Assembly: GCF_003431325.1 (NCBI RefSeq)
Contig: NZ_CP010515.1
Coordinates: 62,001-126,000 of the forward strand
DNA from: Acidilobus sp. 7A
GTDB taxonomy: Archaea; Thermoproteota; Thermoprotei_A; Sulfolobales; Acidilobaceae
Direction: 5' to 3'
DNA length: 64,000 bases
A program made the translations under genes and the position numbers. Positions 45,625-55,700 of this stretch are shown here, in pieces. The notes under the pieces were generated by a model. The model saw only the letters and a program-made list of their open reading frames with translations. It was not told where the DNA came from and did not search any database. Positions within the stretch are counted from its first letter, which is position 1. Every line of letters begins with the position of its first letter.

Positions 45625-46749
45625 TTGACGGGTCAGCCTTACATCTCAGTCATAGTTACTGCCTACAACAGGAGGAGGTACCTGCCGTTCGCCCTGAGGA
45701 GCCTAGAGGCCCAGATGCTTCCGAGGGATAGGTTTGAAGTAATCGTGGTTAAGAACTTCGAGGACAAGGAGTCTGATGACATAATCTTAAGGAACGGCTG
45801 GAAGGAGGTATATAACAATGACCTCTATCAGGGCAGGATGGTCCTGGCGAGCCTTGAGGAGTCGAGGGGCGAGGTGATAGCCTTTCTTGACGATGACGAC
45901 ATGTATGTCAACAATAGACTTGAGGAGGTCTACAAGGCCTTCACTTCGTTTAAGCGCCTTGTATACTTCCAAAACTCGCAGACGTTAATTGACGAAAATG
46001 GTAATGTGCTTGAGAGGCCCCCGCCTTCTCCCCTTATATCTAAGAACCTTGTCGGAGGAAGCCCTATAGTTGTTGATGTTGATAGGCTGCGCGGGCTCGC
46101 CAAAAGATATAACGTGAGCGTTGCTGACCTGGTACTTAAAGTAAGGGCTGGGGCTGACTTCAACAGCAGCTCACTGGCAGTTAGGAGGCCCGTCTTAGAG
46201 CCTCATGTCCAGCTGCTAAAGAGGCTTCCGATAAGCATAGATAGCTTCGTGTTCGTTAGCTCAGTAAAGGCCGGAGGCCTCATGTACTTCACTGACGAAA
46301 AGCTGACGCTATACAGGGTTCACGGGGCCAGTTTCTCCGCCAACTTCTCCATGCAGCTCGGCGACGTCAGGGCCGCTGAGCTCAGGGCGGCCCTGGGCTA
46401 CCTGAAGTTTGCGGTGGCCTACAGACTCATCAGTGAGGTGCTCGGGGACGACTGCAACTACTACGGCCTTCACTCCCTGTCGACCAGGGCCGGGCTTCAG
46501 ATGCTGCTCAGGCTCGGCCCTCTGCCATCCTGCCTCATGGTAAGCCTAAGGGACCTGGCCAGGGCGCTCAGGTGCTACCTGAGAGGCCCGTGGAGCCTCG
46601 CGGAGTCCGGCCTGCTACCGGCGCTCGTCTCCTTCGCCCTGTACCCCCTGTTCTCCTCCCCCCTGGGCGGGGCGCTCTACAGGCTGGGCCAGTCTGTTTA
46701 CAAGAGGGTTTACTACTCAAAGTACACCAAGCCCAGGCCAAGCTGGTGA
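45625..46749 (+). CDS. Family 2 glycosyltransferase
   Basis: A 374-residue GT-A enzyme. ISVIVTAYNRRRYLPFALRSLE is the nucleotide-binding start, FEVIVVKNFEDKESDD follows, and GEVIAFLDDDDMYVNNRLEE holds the DxD-type acidic motif. The C-terminal 100 residues contain hydrophobic helices. TTG start at 45625. Bases 45832-46319 are identical to 47402-47888 in the next transferase gene except for one deleted C there, a sign of recent gene conversion or duplication. Confidence 0.88.
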   Translation: MTGQPYISVIVTAYNRRRYLPFALRSLEAQMLPRDRFEVIVVKNFEDKESDDIILRNGWKEVYNNDLYQGRMVLASLEESRGEVIAFLDDDDMYVNNRLEEVYKAFTSFKRLVYFQNSQTLIDENGNVLERPPPSPLISKNLVGGSPIVVDVDRLRGLAKRYNVSVADLVLKVRAGADFNSSSLAVRRPVLEPHVQLLKRLPISIDSFVFVSSVKAGGLMYFTDEKLTLYRVHGASFSANFSMQLGDVRAAELRAALGYLKFAVAYRLISEVLGDDCNYYGLHSLSTRAGLQMLLRLGPLPSCLMVSLRDLARALRCYLRGPWSLAESGLLPALVSFALYPLFSSPLGGALYRLGQSVYKRVYYSKYTKPRPSW

Positions 46750-46835
46750 GGGTCGTCAAGGTGGTTGAGAAGCCGAGGGAGCCCATAAGCGACCTGGCCC
46801 TTGTGGGCGTCTACGGCTTCACCAGGGCCTTATAA
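46736..46835 (+). pseudogene. Sugar-nucleotidyltransferase fragment
   Basis: The frame after the glycosyltransferase stop encodes LVRVVKVVEKPREPISDLALVGVYGF, which matches the VEKP...S(N/D)LA(V/L)VG(I/V)Y signature of glucose-1-phosphate thymidylyltransferases (RmlA-like). Nothing before or after continues the gene. It hints that sugar-nucleotide synthesis genes once belonged to this island. Confidence 0.55.
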
Positions 46836-47197
46836 GTGTAGGCAGATGAACGCGGGAGAGTCAATAGTTGGGGTGAGAAGCTTGAACGCCGTAGAGGCTA
46901 TAAACGACTATCTTCACTTCAACCTTTTCGAGGCTCAGAGCTGTAGGCCTCTTGAGGCAGCTGAAGAGCGCTAAATATGTTTGCTTCAAGTCATCAAAAT
47001 AATGACAGCAAGTAAGGGCGTGCAGAGCGGCGGAGCACTTATATAAAGCTGACTAACTATATTACATTATTACATTTTAGCTTAAGATAATACGTACCGT
47101 TATTGACACCTTAAGCGCCTCGTCCTATATTAAGGAGAAGGAAGCATGTAAAGTTTATTAGCAACTTCTAGACCCTCGGCCATTAGGACAACATAAA
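46836..47197. other. Intergenic region with remnant and AT-rich promoter
   Basis: 46845-46975 has short coding-like pieces (RSLNAVEAINDYLHFNLFEA) without a gene. 47040-47100 is AT-rich with possible TATA boxes for the next gene. Confidence 0.4.
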
Positions 47198-48330
47198 TTG
47201 GACCAGCCCTACATCTCGGTCATAGTTACTGCCTACAACAGGAGGAGGTACCTTCCGTTCGCGCTGAGGAGCCTTGAGGCCCAGACGCTTCCGAGGGACA
47301 AATTTGAGGTAGTTGTCGTCAAGAACTTCGAGGACAAGGAGTCTGACAGTATAATATCAAGGAACGGCTGGAAGGACGTCTATAATGATGACTCCTACCA
47401 CGGCAGGATGGTCCTGGCGAGCCTTGAGGAGTCGAGGGGCGAGGTGATAGCCTTTCTTGACGATGACGACATGTATGTCAACAATAGACTTGAGGAGGTC
47501 TACAAGGCCTTCACTTCGTTTAAGCGCCTTGTATACTTCCAAAACTCGCAGACGTTAATTGACGAAAATGGTAATGTGCTTGAGAGGCCCCCGCCTTCTC
47601 CCCTTATATCTAAGAACCTTGTCGGAGGAAGCCCTATAGTTGTTGATGTTGATAGGCTGCGCGGGCTCGCCAAAAGATATAACGTGAGCGTTGCTGACCT
47701 GGTACTTAAAGTAAGGGCTGGGGCTGACTTCAACAGCAGCTCACTGGCAGTTAGGAGGCCGTCTTAGAGCCTCATGTCCAGCTGCTAAAGAGGCTTCCGA
47801 TAAGCATAGATAGCTTCGTGTTCGTTAGCTCAGTAAAGGCCGGAGGCCTCATGTACTTCACTGACGAAAAGCTGACGCTATACAGGGTACATGGGGAGAA
47901 CTGGTCCTACTACGCGGAAATAGCGAGAAGTGGAAGTAATGAAACACGCTTAAAGCGGGCCAGGCCTCTCATACAGGCAATCAAGACTTCTGGACTAATA
48001 GGTTCTATGCTACTCGATGGTAACATCAATAAATATCTATGTCTTGAGAGGCTAAATAGGGGAGCGCTACTACTTTTGCCGCTGCCGGAGCTTGGCACTC
48101 TGCCCCCGGAGCTGAGGCTGAGCCTGTCCGACGTTAAGTTGGCCCTAAGATGCTATAAGGTTGGAGCCGAGGACTTAGTTGATGTGGTCTTTGTCATGGG
48201 AAGCGCCCTTCTTAGCCCTCTCCTCGCATCGCCCAGAGGGAGGCTTGTCATAGGCAAGATAGTGGAGGGCATCGTCAAAGCCCTGACCACGAAAAGATCC
48301 CTAAAAAGAGAAAGAGAGAGTCTAAGATGA
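47198..48330 (+). pseudogene. Family 2 glycosyltransferase, frameshifted paralogue
   Basis: TTG start at 47198 and the same GT-A domain as 45625. The frame breaks at about 47758, where GGCCCGTC of the sister gene is GGCCGTC. It then continues in another frame (FVFVSSVKAGGLMYFTDEKLTLYRVHG) to 48330. The C-terminal part after 47888 is unlike the sister gene and ends DVVFVMGSALLSPLLASPRG with a basic tail. Since the surrounding 488 bases are otherwise identical to 45832-46319, the loss of one C is either very recent or an error. Confidence 0.75.
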
Positions 48331-48379
48331 AAGCAGTTGAACAGAGACATGGTGAACGTCTCGTAGCTGGCCAATATCT

Positions 48380-48687
48380 GGCCAATACTTTGTCCCTGAG
48401 GCCCTCCAGAGCCTTAAGGACAGGGACGTAATAGATTTGGGCAAACATTGACGACTCGGCCATATACTTTTGCGCGTCACGACGCCAGGAGGTTCATAGC
48501 CCTTGGGCCGCTGCCAAACGCAGCCAGCTGCGCTGAGGAGAACGTCAACATTAGCGGCCTCGCTGACGTAGCCTTTGTAATGGGAAACGCCCTTCTCAGC
48601 CACCTCCCTGTGTCGCCTAAAGGGAGAAGTATTATAGGCAGACTTGCAGAGGGCGTTCGTAAGAGCCTGAGAAGGCAAAAATCCTAA
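48380..48687 (+). pseudogene. Chimeric remnant of FkbM and glycosyltransferase genes
   Basis: The first part resembles the FkbM core in broken frames (VPEALQSLKDRDVIDLG, then FIALGPLPNAASCAEENVNISGL). It then passes straight into AFVMGNALLSHLPVSPKGRSIIG, which matches the end of the preceding glycosyltransferase (VFVMGSALLSPLLASPRG). The junction at about 48575 shows recombination between unrelated neighbours. Confidence 0.65.
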
Positions 48688-48772
48688 TAGAGGTAGTGAG
48701 CTTACAAGACAGCGTTAAGGTGAAGGCATTATACGTTTTAATCTTAGGTCATCCATGTTATACTGAGCTGAG

Positions 48773-49803
48773 TTGCTGAGCCCTGCCAAGGCTAAGGAGA
48801 AGGCCCTGAAGGCGCTATTCGCCAGGAAGCTTATAGAGAGGGGCTGGCTCAGCGCCCTCCTGGGCTACTTAGCTAAAAGGGACGAGCTGAAGGTTAGGCT
48901 GAAGTACATAGATGACGTAACGCTGCGGAGGACTGATTTCAAGGCGTTGGCCGCAAATGCGTATTACACCGCTAAGTGCTGTCCACAGCTGCCTACGGAG
49001 TTGGCTAAGGCGGCCGGCAGCCTCCTTAAGCCGCAGGAGGCCCTCTATTCACTGCTAACGGCCCTTTCATTGGCACCTTATGCGTGTAAGCTACAAAGGT
49101 TAGGCAAGAAGGTCTCAATTAACATAATTCCAGAGGGGGCAAGTCTAGAGGTTAACGGCATTTCTGTGGCCTTCAATTTCCATTGTGTAAGCTCCGCTTT
49201 CGCCGATGTTTTATAAAAGGCGACTACGAGGTCCCTGAGGTACTCTCAGGCCTCAAGGACAGGGACGTTATCGACGTGGGGGCTAACACAGGTGACACGG
49301 CCCTCTACTTCGTCCTCAACGGGGCAAGGAAGGTGATAGCCCTTGAGCCCCTGCCCAATGTGGCCAAGTGCGCAGAGGAGAACGCGAGGCTGAGCGGCGC
49401 TACCGACAAGGTAAATGTGATAAATGCAGCCCTTGGCGGTGGGCCTGTAAGTGTACCGTGCGACTATGACCTGTGGTCGTCTATTGGCTTCTCCACGCTC
49501 AGCACCAGTGGCCCCTGTAAGGTGCCAGGCGTCACTTTAAGTGACCTACTTGACATGATTGACGACCCATACCTGCTCAAGATGGACTGCGAGGGCTGCG
49601 AGGCCGAGGCTATACTTGGCCCCGAGAGGGAGAGGCTGAGGGCCTTTGAGCACATAATATTTGAGACGCATCCCTTCATCACTGGCGTCAGCAACGAGAA
49701 GCTACTTGCCTCACTTAAAGAGCTGGGGTTTGAGTGCAGGCTTCACATCACGCTTGAACCAAAGCTAGGTCAAAACATCTACCACTGTAAAACTTTAAGC
49801 TAA
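48773..49803 (+). pseudogene. FkbM-family methyltransferase, frameshifted paralogue
   Basis: Paralogue of 36685-37782 with the same helical N-terminus (KEKALKALFARKLIERGWLSAL) and methyltransferase core (VIDVGANTGDTALYFVLNGA, LLKMDCEGCEAEAILG). The frame breaks at 49205 in GTTTTATAAAA: one more T would restore DVFIKGDYEVPEVL. The 5' region (GAGCTGAGTTGCTGAGC) and 3' flank are shared with the other copy. Pseudogene or sequencing slip. Confidence 0.78.
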
Positions 49804-49977
49804 GACAGCCTAACAGAGCGTTCTGAAGATATGTGCTGCCATGAAGCTGAGCCAGGCCTCACAAACAATATGGTGTTGTCAGCCTCGATCCGCCTCTCAA
49901 GTCCCTGTAGTCGCTCTCCTAATAACTTAAAGCCCATAAGAGGGCCTTTACACAATACTATGTAACACAAGGCCTGC

Positions 49978-50390
49978 CTAGGCCCTCAGCCCCCTCAGCG
50001 CCTCCCCCAGCGCCTCTACGTCCTCCTCCCCGTTGGGGAAGTGGACAGAGGCCCTTATCCCCCAGACGCCCGCAGCACCCCTAGCCGGGACCATCACCTC
50101 CCTTGACCTCAGCCTCGTTGTAACAGCGTAGTTCTCCCTCAGGCCCCAGGGACCTTGAAGAGAACTGTACCGCTCGCCTTCCTGGCCTCCGGCGGCGACA
50201 GTACCTCAAGGCGCAGGTCCTCCAGCTCCTCGACCAGCGCCTTCCTGAGCCTCAGGACAACCTCCTCGGCCCTCTCAACCACAACCTCTTATCGGGGAGG
50301 CGCCGCCGCGCTCAAAAGGGCCCAGGGGAGCTCAACCGCTGTGAGCTGGAGATGCCTGCGTAGGCATAAACCCTAGCCCTTAACGGCCAG
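49978..50390 (-). pseudogene. Degraded class V aminotransferase C-terminal fragment
   Basis: The minus strand matches the last part of the aminotransferase at 7407: VHFPNGEEDVEALGEALRGLRA at the end, preceded by GVWGIRASVHF. Upstream the match continues in broken frames to about 50390. The PLP-binding part is absent. It is a decayed duplicate. Confidence 0.65.
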
Positions 50391-50593
50391 GCCCGCGCAG
50401 GGCCTTGATGACTTAGCTTCCCCCACAGCCCTCCGTTAATGCTCAGGGACATCCGTGAGCTGAAGGGCTGCGCGCCTGTGCGGCACAGGCTAGAGCGTTA
50501 GCTTAAGTGTAGCGGCCCTGCAGCGCCCTCAGGGCCCGCCTGCCATATAAAAGGACTGGGGGTCAGCGCCTGCCTGCAGGACGCACTAGGCAG
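50391..50593. other. Intergenic region, no gene seen
   Basis: No coding signal; short G+C-rich inverted stretches only. Confidence 0.4.
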
Positions 50594-50920
50594 CTAAGGG
50601 TCCTTCTGTATCTCCTGCACCCTCTTCCTTGCCTCCTCAAGCGCCATCGAGTCGCTCGGCTTCGTCGTCCTTGGGTCAAACGGGTACTGGCTCATGACAA
50701 GCTTGACGTCCCCCGTCTCAAGCTGAACGAACAGCTGGGGGAGCCACGCCATGCCGAGGTCGTCCTTATCCCCATACGATATGGCAAACACGTAGTCCTC
50801 CTTCCTGACCTCGAGCTCGACGTTCAGCTCCTTCGCTACCTGCTCCGCCAGGCTGCTCCAGCTCCTGTGCAGGGGGTGGAAGTCCTCCGTGTCAAGTATC
50901 ACCTTAACTATTTTGCCCAT
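50594..50920 (-). CDS. Conserved hypothetical protein, 108 residues
   Basis: A compact alpha/beta protein without signal or membrane span: IVKVILDTEDFHPLHRSWSSLAEQVAKELNVELEVRKEDYVFAISYG, then LPQLFVQLETGDVKLVMSQYPFDP. It looks thioredoxin-like in its strand-helix order but has no CxxC. The family is not recognised. ATG 50920. It is divergent from the alcohol dehydrogenase gene and may share its promoter region. Confidence 0.7.
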   Translation of the reverse strand: MGKIVKVILDTEDFHPLHRSWSSLAEQVAKELNVELEVRKEDYVFAISYGDKDDLGMAWLPQLFVQLETGDVKLVMSQYPFDPRTTKPSDSMALEEARKRVQEIQKDP

Positions 50921-51033
50921 CCCCTCTCGCCAGGCCCCAAGGCCCCCTCAGGGTTTTAAGTTGTACTTCCCTCCCCTTCAGCGCAAGGCGTTAAACCCGG
51001 GGAGGGAGGGGCAGAGGGGAGAACCACGCGCAG

Positions 51034-52074
51034 GTGGTGTCCGCAGTGAGGGCAGTCGTCTTTGAAAGGCACGGGGGCCCGGAGGTGCTTCACGAGGCAG
51101 AGCTTCCTGACCCAAGGCCTGCACCTGACGAGGTCGTCATAAGGGTCTCCCACACGTCCCTCAACAGGATAGACGCGCTTATCCGTAAAGGCTACCCTGG
51201 CATAAAGGTGAGGCTCCCCCACGTCCTGGGCTCAGACGTCTTCGGGGTCATAGAGGAGGTGGGAAACAACGTGACACACCTGAGGGAGGGGCAGGGGGTT
51301 ATACTCTCGCCGGTCCACGGCTGCGGCCACTGCAATTACTGCCTCAGCGGCAGGGAGAACATGTGCAGGCTGTGGTCCATGCTCGGCTTCCACGAGGACG
51401 GCTCCTACGCTGAGCTTGTGAAGGCGCCTGCCAGGGTCGCCCTCCCGGCTTCCGGCAGCCCGGAGGAGTTAGGCGCCCTGCCGCTGTCCCTGCTGACCGC
51501 CTACAGGGCGCTCGTCAGCGTAGGCAACGTCTCAAGGGGGCAGGACGTGCTCATATGGGGGGCGACGGGCGGCCTCGGCACGATAGCTGTGCAGGTTGCG
51601 AAGGCTTACGGGGCCAGGGTGATAGCCACCACTCGCAGCGAGGAGAAGGAGTGGGTCCTCAAGCAGGCCGGGGCCGACCTCATAGTTAACACGAGCGAGG
51701 AGGACGCAGTCTCAAGGGTCATGGAGTTCACCGACGGCAAGGGTGCCGACCTTGTTATCGACTACGTGGTGGGCACGACCCTCGACAGAAGCCTTGAGGC
51801 CCTAGCCGGTGGGGGCACCATAGTGGTCTTCGGCTACCTGGGCGGCCCTGTCAAGGAGCTCAACTGGAACAGGTTCTACCTCAAGCACGCAAGGGTGGTG
51901 GGCACCCACACGGGCAGCCCGTGGGAGATGGAGAGGGCCCTCGAGCTCCACAGGCAGGGCCTGGTGAGGCCGATCATAACGAGGAGGATGGGGCTCTCGC
52001 AGGCGGCCGAGGCCCACAGGGTAATGGAGGAGGGCTCCCTCGTGGGCAAGCTGTCGATGAAGGTCGACCTGTAA
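51034..52074 (+). CDS. Zinc-type alcohol dehydrogenase / quinone oxidoreductase (MDR)
   Basis: A 346-residue medium-chain dehydrogenase. The structural zinc lobe GCGHCNYCLSGRENMC has all four Cys. The Rossmann motif is WGATGGLGTIAVQVAKAYGARVIAT. The catalytic zinc Cys of true alcohol dehydrogenases is replaced (HTSLNRIDALIRKG), as in quinone reductases, so zinc-free NADPH oxidoreductase chemistry is possible. GTG 51034. The stop TAA is formed where a short TnpB-family element begins. Confidence 0.9.
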   Translation: MVSAVRAVVFERHGGPEVLHEAELPDPRPAPDEVVIRVSHTSLNRIDALIRKGYPGIKVRLPHVLGSDVFGVIEEVGNNVTHLREGQGVILSPVHGCGHCNYCLSGRENMCRLWSMLGFHEDGSYAELVKAPARVALPASGSPEELGALPLSLLTAYRALVSVGNVSRGQDVLIWGATGGLGTIAVQVAKAYGARVIATTRSEEKEWVLKQAGADLIVNTSEEDAVSRVMEFTDGKGADLVIDYVVGTTLDRSLEALAGGGTIVVFGYLGGPVKELNWNRFYLKHARVVGTHTGSPWEMERALELHRQGLVRPIITRRMGLSQAAEAHRVMEEGSLVGKLSMKVDL

Positions 52075-52150
52075 AAGCGAAAGGCGGTAAGCCGCGAACC
52101 AGTGAGCCGCCCTGAGGGGCCCTCGCTCTTTAGGGTGGGGAGGAGGTCAG
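52074..52150 (+). repeat. 77-base TnpB-family miniature at the adh 3' end
   Basis: The left end AAAGCGAAAGGCGGTAAGCCG follows CTGTA. The right end has the terminal hairpin and GGGGAGGAGGTCAG to 52150. It matches about 70 bases of the right end of the 12452 element. It lacks the large internal scaffold. Confidence 0.65.
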
Positions 52151-52228
52151 AGGGCGGCCCAGGCACCCATAGAGTAAGGGAACGGCGCCTAAGCGGGACG
52201 AGTCGAGGGCCTCCATGGCACCCCTTGC

Positions 52229-52675
52229 CTACGCCAGCGCCTTTATCATGAGTACGCCGTCCTCCCTGCCCGCGTAGTACCCAGGCAGCCTCGCCGCGGG
52301 CCTGTAACCCAGCTTAAGGTAGAGGGCCTGCGCCGCCCCGTTTGAGGCGCTGACCTCGAGCCTTATGACGACCGCCCCCTCCTCCCTGAGAAGCCTCTCG
52401 GCCTCAAGCATAAGGGCCGTCCCCACGCCCCTCCTCCTGTAGGCTTTCCTCACGGCGAGGGAGGCCACGTGCCCGACCCCCCTGCCCTCCATGTAGCCGA
52501 TCACGTAGCCTACTATGATATCGCCCTCCTCTGCGACTATCGTGAAGGAGCCCCTGAGCGACATGAGGTACCTGAAGGTCTCAGCCGAGTACCTCTGCCC
52601 CGCAGGGAACGACTCCTCCTCCACCTCGAGGAGCTGCCTTAAGTCCCCGTCACTGTAGGGCCTCAGGCGCGCCAC
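52229..52675 (-). CDS. GNAT-family N-acetyltransferase (RimI-like)
   Basis: A 148-residue acetyl-CoA-dependent N-acetyltransferase. VGHVASLAVRKAYRRRGVGTALMLEAERLL is the acetyl-CoA pyrophosphate-binding motif A. LEVSASNGAAQALYLKLGYRPA is the Asn/Tyr motif of RimI/Ard1-type N-terminal protein acetyltransferases. ATG 52675. It is divergent from nothing close and lies just before the end of the giant protease gene. Confidence 0.9.
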   Translation of the reverse strand: MARLRPYSDGDLRQLLEVEEESFPAGQRYSAETFRYLMSLRGSFTIVAEEGDIIVGYVIGYMEGRGVGHVASLAVRKAYRRRGVGTALMLEAERLLREEGAVVIRLEVSASNGAAQALYLKLGYRPAARLPGYYAGREDGVLMIKALA

Positions 52676-52708
52676 GGCCCTCTGCCCCAGCTGCGGCGCA
52701 CTAAAGCG

Positions 52709-55700
52709 CTACTGCGCCTCCCTCCCCGAGGGCCTCCTCAGCAGCCCTGGGACGACGGCGTAGGCAGCGAGCGCAAGGCCAGCGAGGGAGAGCCCAAGGG
52801 CAGCGTAGGCGTACCTCTGCAGGGCCGCCTGCCTGCCCGAGAGCTCCTCCACCTGGCTGCCCGTGAACGTGGAGAGCCCCGTCACCCTCGCTGACAGCTC
52901 GCTGACGTTGCCCTCCAGCCAGGCGCCCAGCTGCATAACCCTGCCCTGCGTCCCGTTGACCTCAGCCCCCTGCAGCCTGAGCTCGCCGCTCAGCGAGCTG
53001 ATGTTCTCCCTGATCACGCTGAGCTCTGCGCTCACACCCTCAAGGCCCTGAGACAGCGAGCTCACGCTTTCCTCCAGCCCCGACACGTTCCTGTAGACCC
53101 CCTCAAGGCTCTCGTTGACCTCCGCCGGGATCGCCTTGACGTAGCTCACGGCGCTCACGGCCTCGGAGTAGAGCTCCCTGGCGTACGCCACCGACGCGTT
53201 GACGGCGTAGCTGAGGCCCGTCAGGTTGGACCTGAGGGAGCTGGACAGCTGCCAGAGCGAGGTTAGGTTGTAGGCGATGTCCTCGACCTGCAGCTGCAGC
53301 GCGCCCACCTGCCCGCTTAGGCTGCTGAAGTCCCTGCCCAGCTCCGCCGAGAGGCCGCTTACGTTCCCCTCTAGCTCCTGCACGTAGTCAGCCAGCTGGG
53401 CCTCAAGCCTCGCCGCGACGACCTGCACGTAGTAGGGCTCCTCAACCACCACCCTTGAGCCCGGGCCCACAGACACGCTCGTCACGTTTGACTGCAGCAG
53501 GTAGACCGTGGAGTTGACCAGCACTAGGTTCAGCGCCGTGACCCCTACGAGGGTGACGTTTGACCTGACCAGCACCAGGGTGCCGTTGACCAGGGAGTCC
53601 ACGACCTCGGCGGCGCTGTTCACCATGTAGTCCGTGCCGGCGAACACGTCGTCGTACAGCCCCCCGCTGAAGGTAACGTTGACGTCGTAGAAGTACGAGC
53701 TGACGGGCGAGAACTGGCCCTGGGCCAGGTCCCTGTCGCTGTAATATGTGACGGGGAGCTGGGTGACAGCTGCAGTAACCGGGGCGAGCACCTCCTCCTG
53801 CGACATGCCAGAGAGCACCACCTCCCATGAGGTCGGCGGGGCCCAGCCCCCGGCCAGGCTGCCGCTCCCGTTGGTCCACGGCAGCACTATGGTCGCCTCC
53901 CAGGCGCCGCTCGAAGAGTTGAAGGAAAGAGGCACCTGCACCTCCGAGAGGGGGCCGTAGAGCCCGGGGTACGCCGCAGGGAACGCGGTGACCGAGAAGG
54001 CCCCTGACCTCACGGGCGTGCCGTTGGGGTACGTTATAAGCGCCCTGACCTCAACCCCCTGCCCCTCCATAGAGTAGGCGGGCACGAGGAGCTCAGCGGC
54101 AAGGGGCTGGTCAACGTATATGAAGCCGTAGTACTGGCCGCTCACGTTGCCGAGCTCAACGGAGTCGTAGGAGGCAGTAACCTCAACGGCGTAGAGGCCC
54201 CTGCCCAGGAAGCCTGGCAGCCTGACGCAGCCCAGGTAGGCCCCAGCGCTGCTGTTGTAGAAGAGCTGCGCTGAGTAGATGTATGATAGCAGGCCGCTGT
54301 GGTTCGCAATTATGTAGACTGTCAGGTTGTCCCCGCGCTCCAGCCTGCCGGCAAGCCCTGGGTAGCCGTGGGCCTGCGCGGGCGCCCTTACCGTGGCCTC
54401 GACGTACATGCAGCCCCCGGGGGCGAAGGAGTAGCCCCCAATGACCTGCGGGTGGTAGCTCACGTTGAGCCCGAGGCCGACCTCTAGAGGGACGACGCCG
54501 TATGCTGGAGGCTTCGCCACGAGAGCCTCAAAGCCGGGAGAGCTGAGGCTGAGCGTTACAGTGCCGTTTGGCCCTACAAGGTAGCCCGCGACGGGCGCGT
54601 AGCTGTTGTTAAAGAACTCGTAGCGGTACAGCCCAAGGCTGAACCTCCCCGTGGCCGGGGTCCCGTTGAGCTCGGTGATGTTGTACTCGAGGGCCGTGGC
54701 GCCGAGGTAGGGCTCCCCAGGCGTCACGTTGAGGTCGCTCATGAAGTAGCCTATGAAGGCCTCGTACTCGTACGCCCCCCAGGTGTAGTTCGCGCACGCC
54801 CTCACCTCAATCATTGCGAGGCCTGAGGCGTTTGAGGGCACCCTGAGGGAGGCGCTCCACGCCCCGTCGCTGTACTCCATCGGTACGCCCTCGACCACCC
54901 CCTGCAGCGCAGTCTCAAGGTAGAGCATCGCGCAGCCGCTCGACACGGCGCGCCCCTGGTATGTGATCACAGCCTCAACGTGGACCTCCTGGCCGGGCAG
55001 CAGGTCAGGGCCCTGGGAGCTCAGGGAGGTCACGTTAACGAGTATCATGGGGGCCCTCGGCCCTATCACGGAGAGGAGCCTCTCGCCCCTCAGCCAGTAG
55101 GCCGCCTCGCCAGCGTTTATGGCGCCGAGGCCTGTGACGGCGTTGTAGCCGCTGCCCACCACCCACGGGAAGCTGTAGCCCAGGGAGGCCTGCATTAGGG
55201 CTGACCTGGTCGAGCTGCTGCAGCACCCTCCCCTGTACATCATGTAGAGCGCGGGGGCCGCGAGGCCGAGCCTGTGGCCCACGGCCTGCTCTATCACAGC
55301 CAGCTCCCCTGCAACTATGGAGGCGGCGACGCTGGTGCCGCCTGCGATCACCTCATGGCCGGAGGCGTTTATCACGGGGACCCCAGTCGCCGGGCTCGCG
55401 TCGGCCGAGACGTCGGGCACCTCCCTGCCGCCTACCTTCCCGGCGGCCAGGGCCTGCCACCACGGCATCGGCTCAACGCCGCTCGCGCCGCCAGCCGTGC
55501 CAGTGCTGCCTGTGGCCGACCAGGCCGCCAGGGAGGTGTAGTTCCCAAGGAAGGTCGTCAGCCCTCCCACGGAGAGCACCCAGGGCGACGACGCTGGGTA
55601 CCCGAGGGCCCCCAGCGGCCCAAAGCTTGAGAGCCCCCCATTGTCCCCAGCCGCCGCGACGAAGGTGATGCCCTCGGCCGCCCCGAGAGCGTAGTATATG

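Noticed and set aside
54299-55630. Several long plus-strand frames opposite the 1310-residue protease
   Set aside because: They are shadows of a G+C-rich coding strand without family motifs or start signals.
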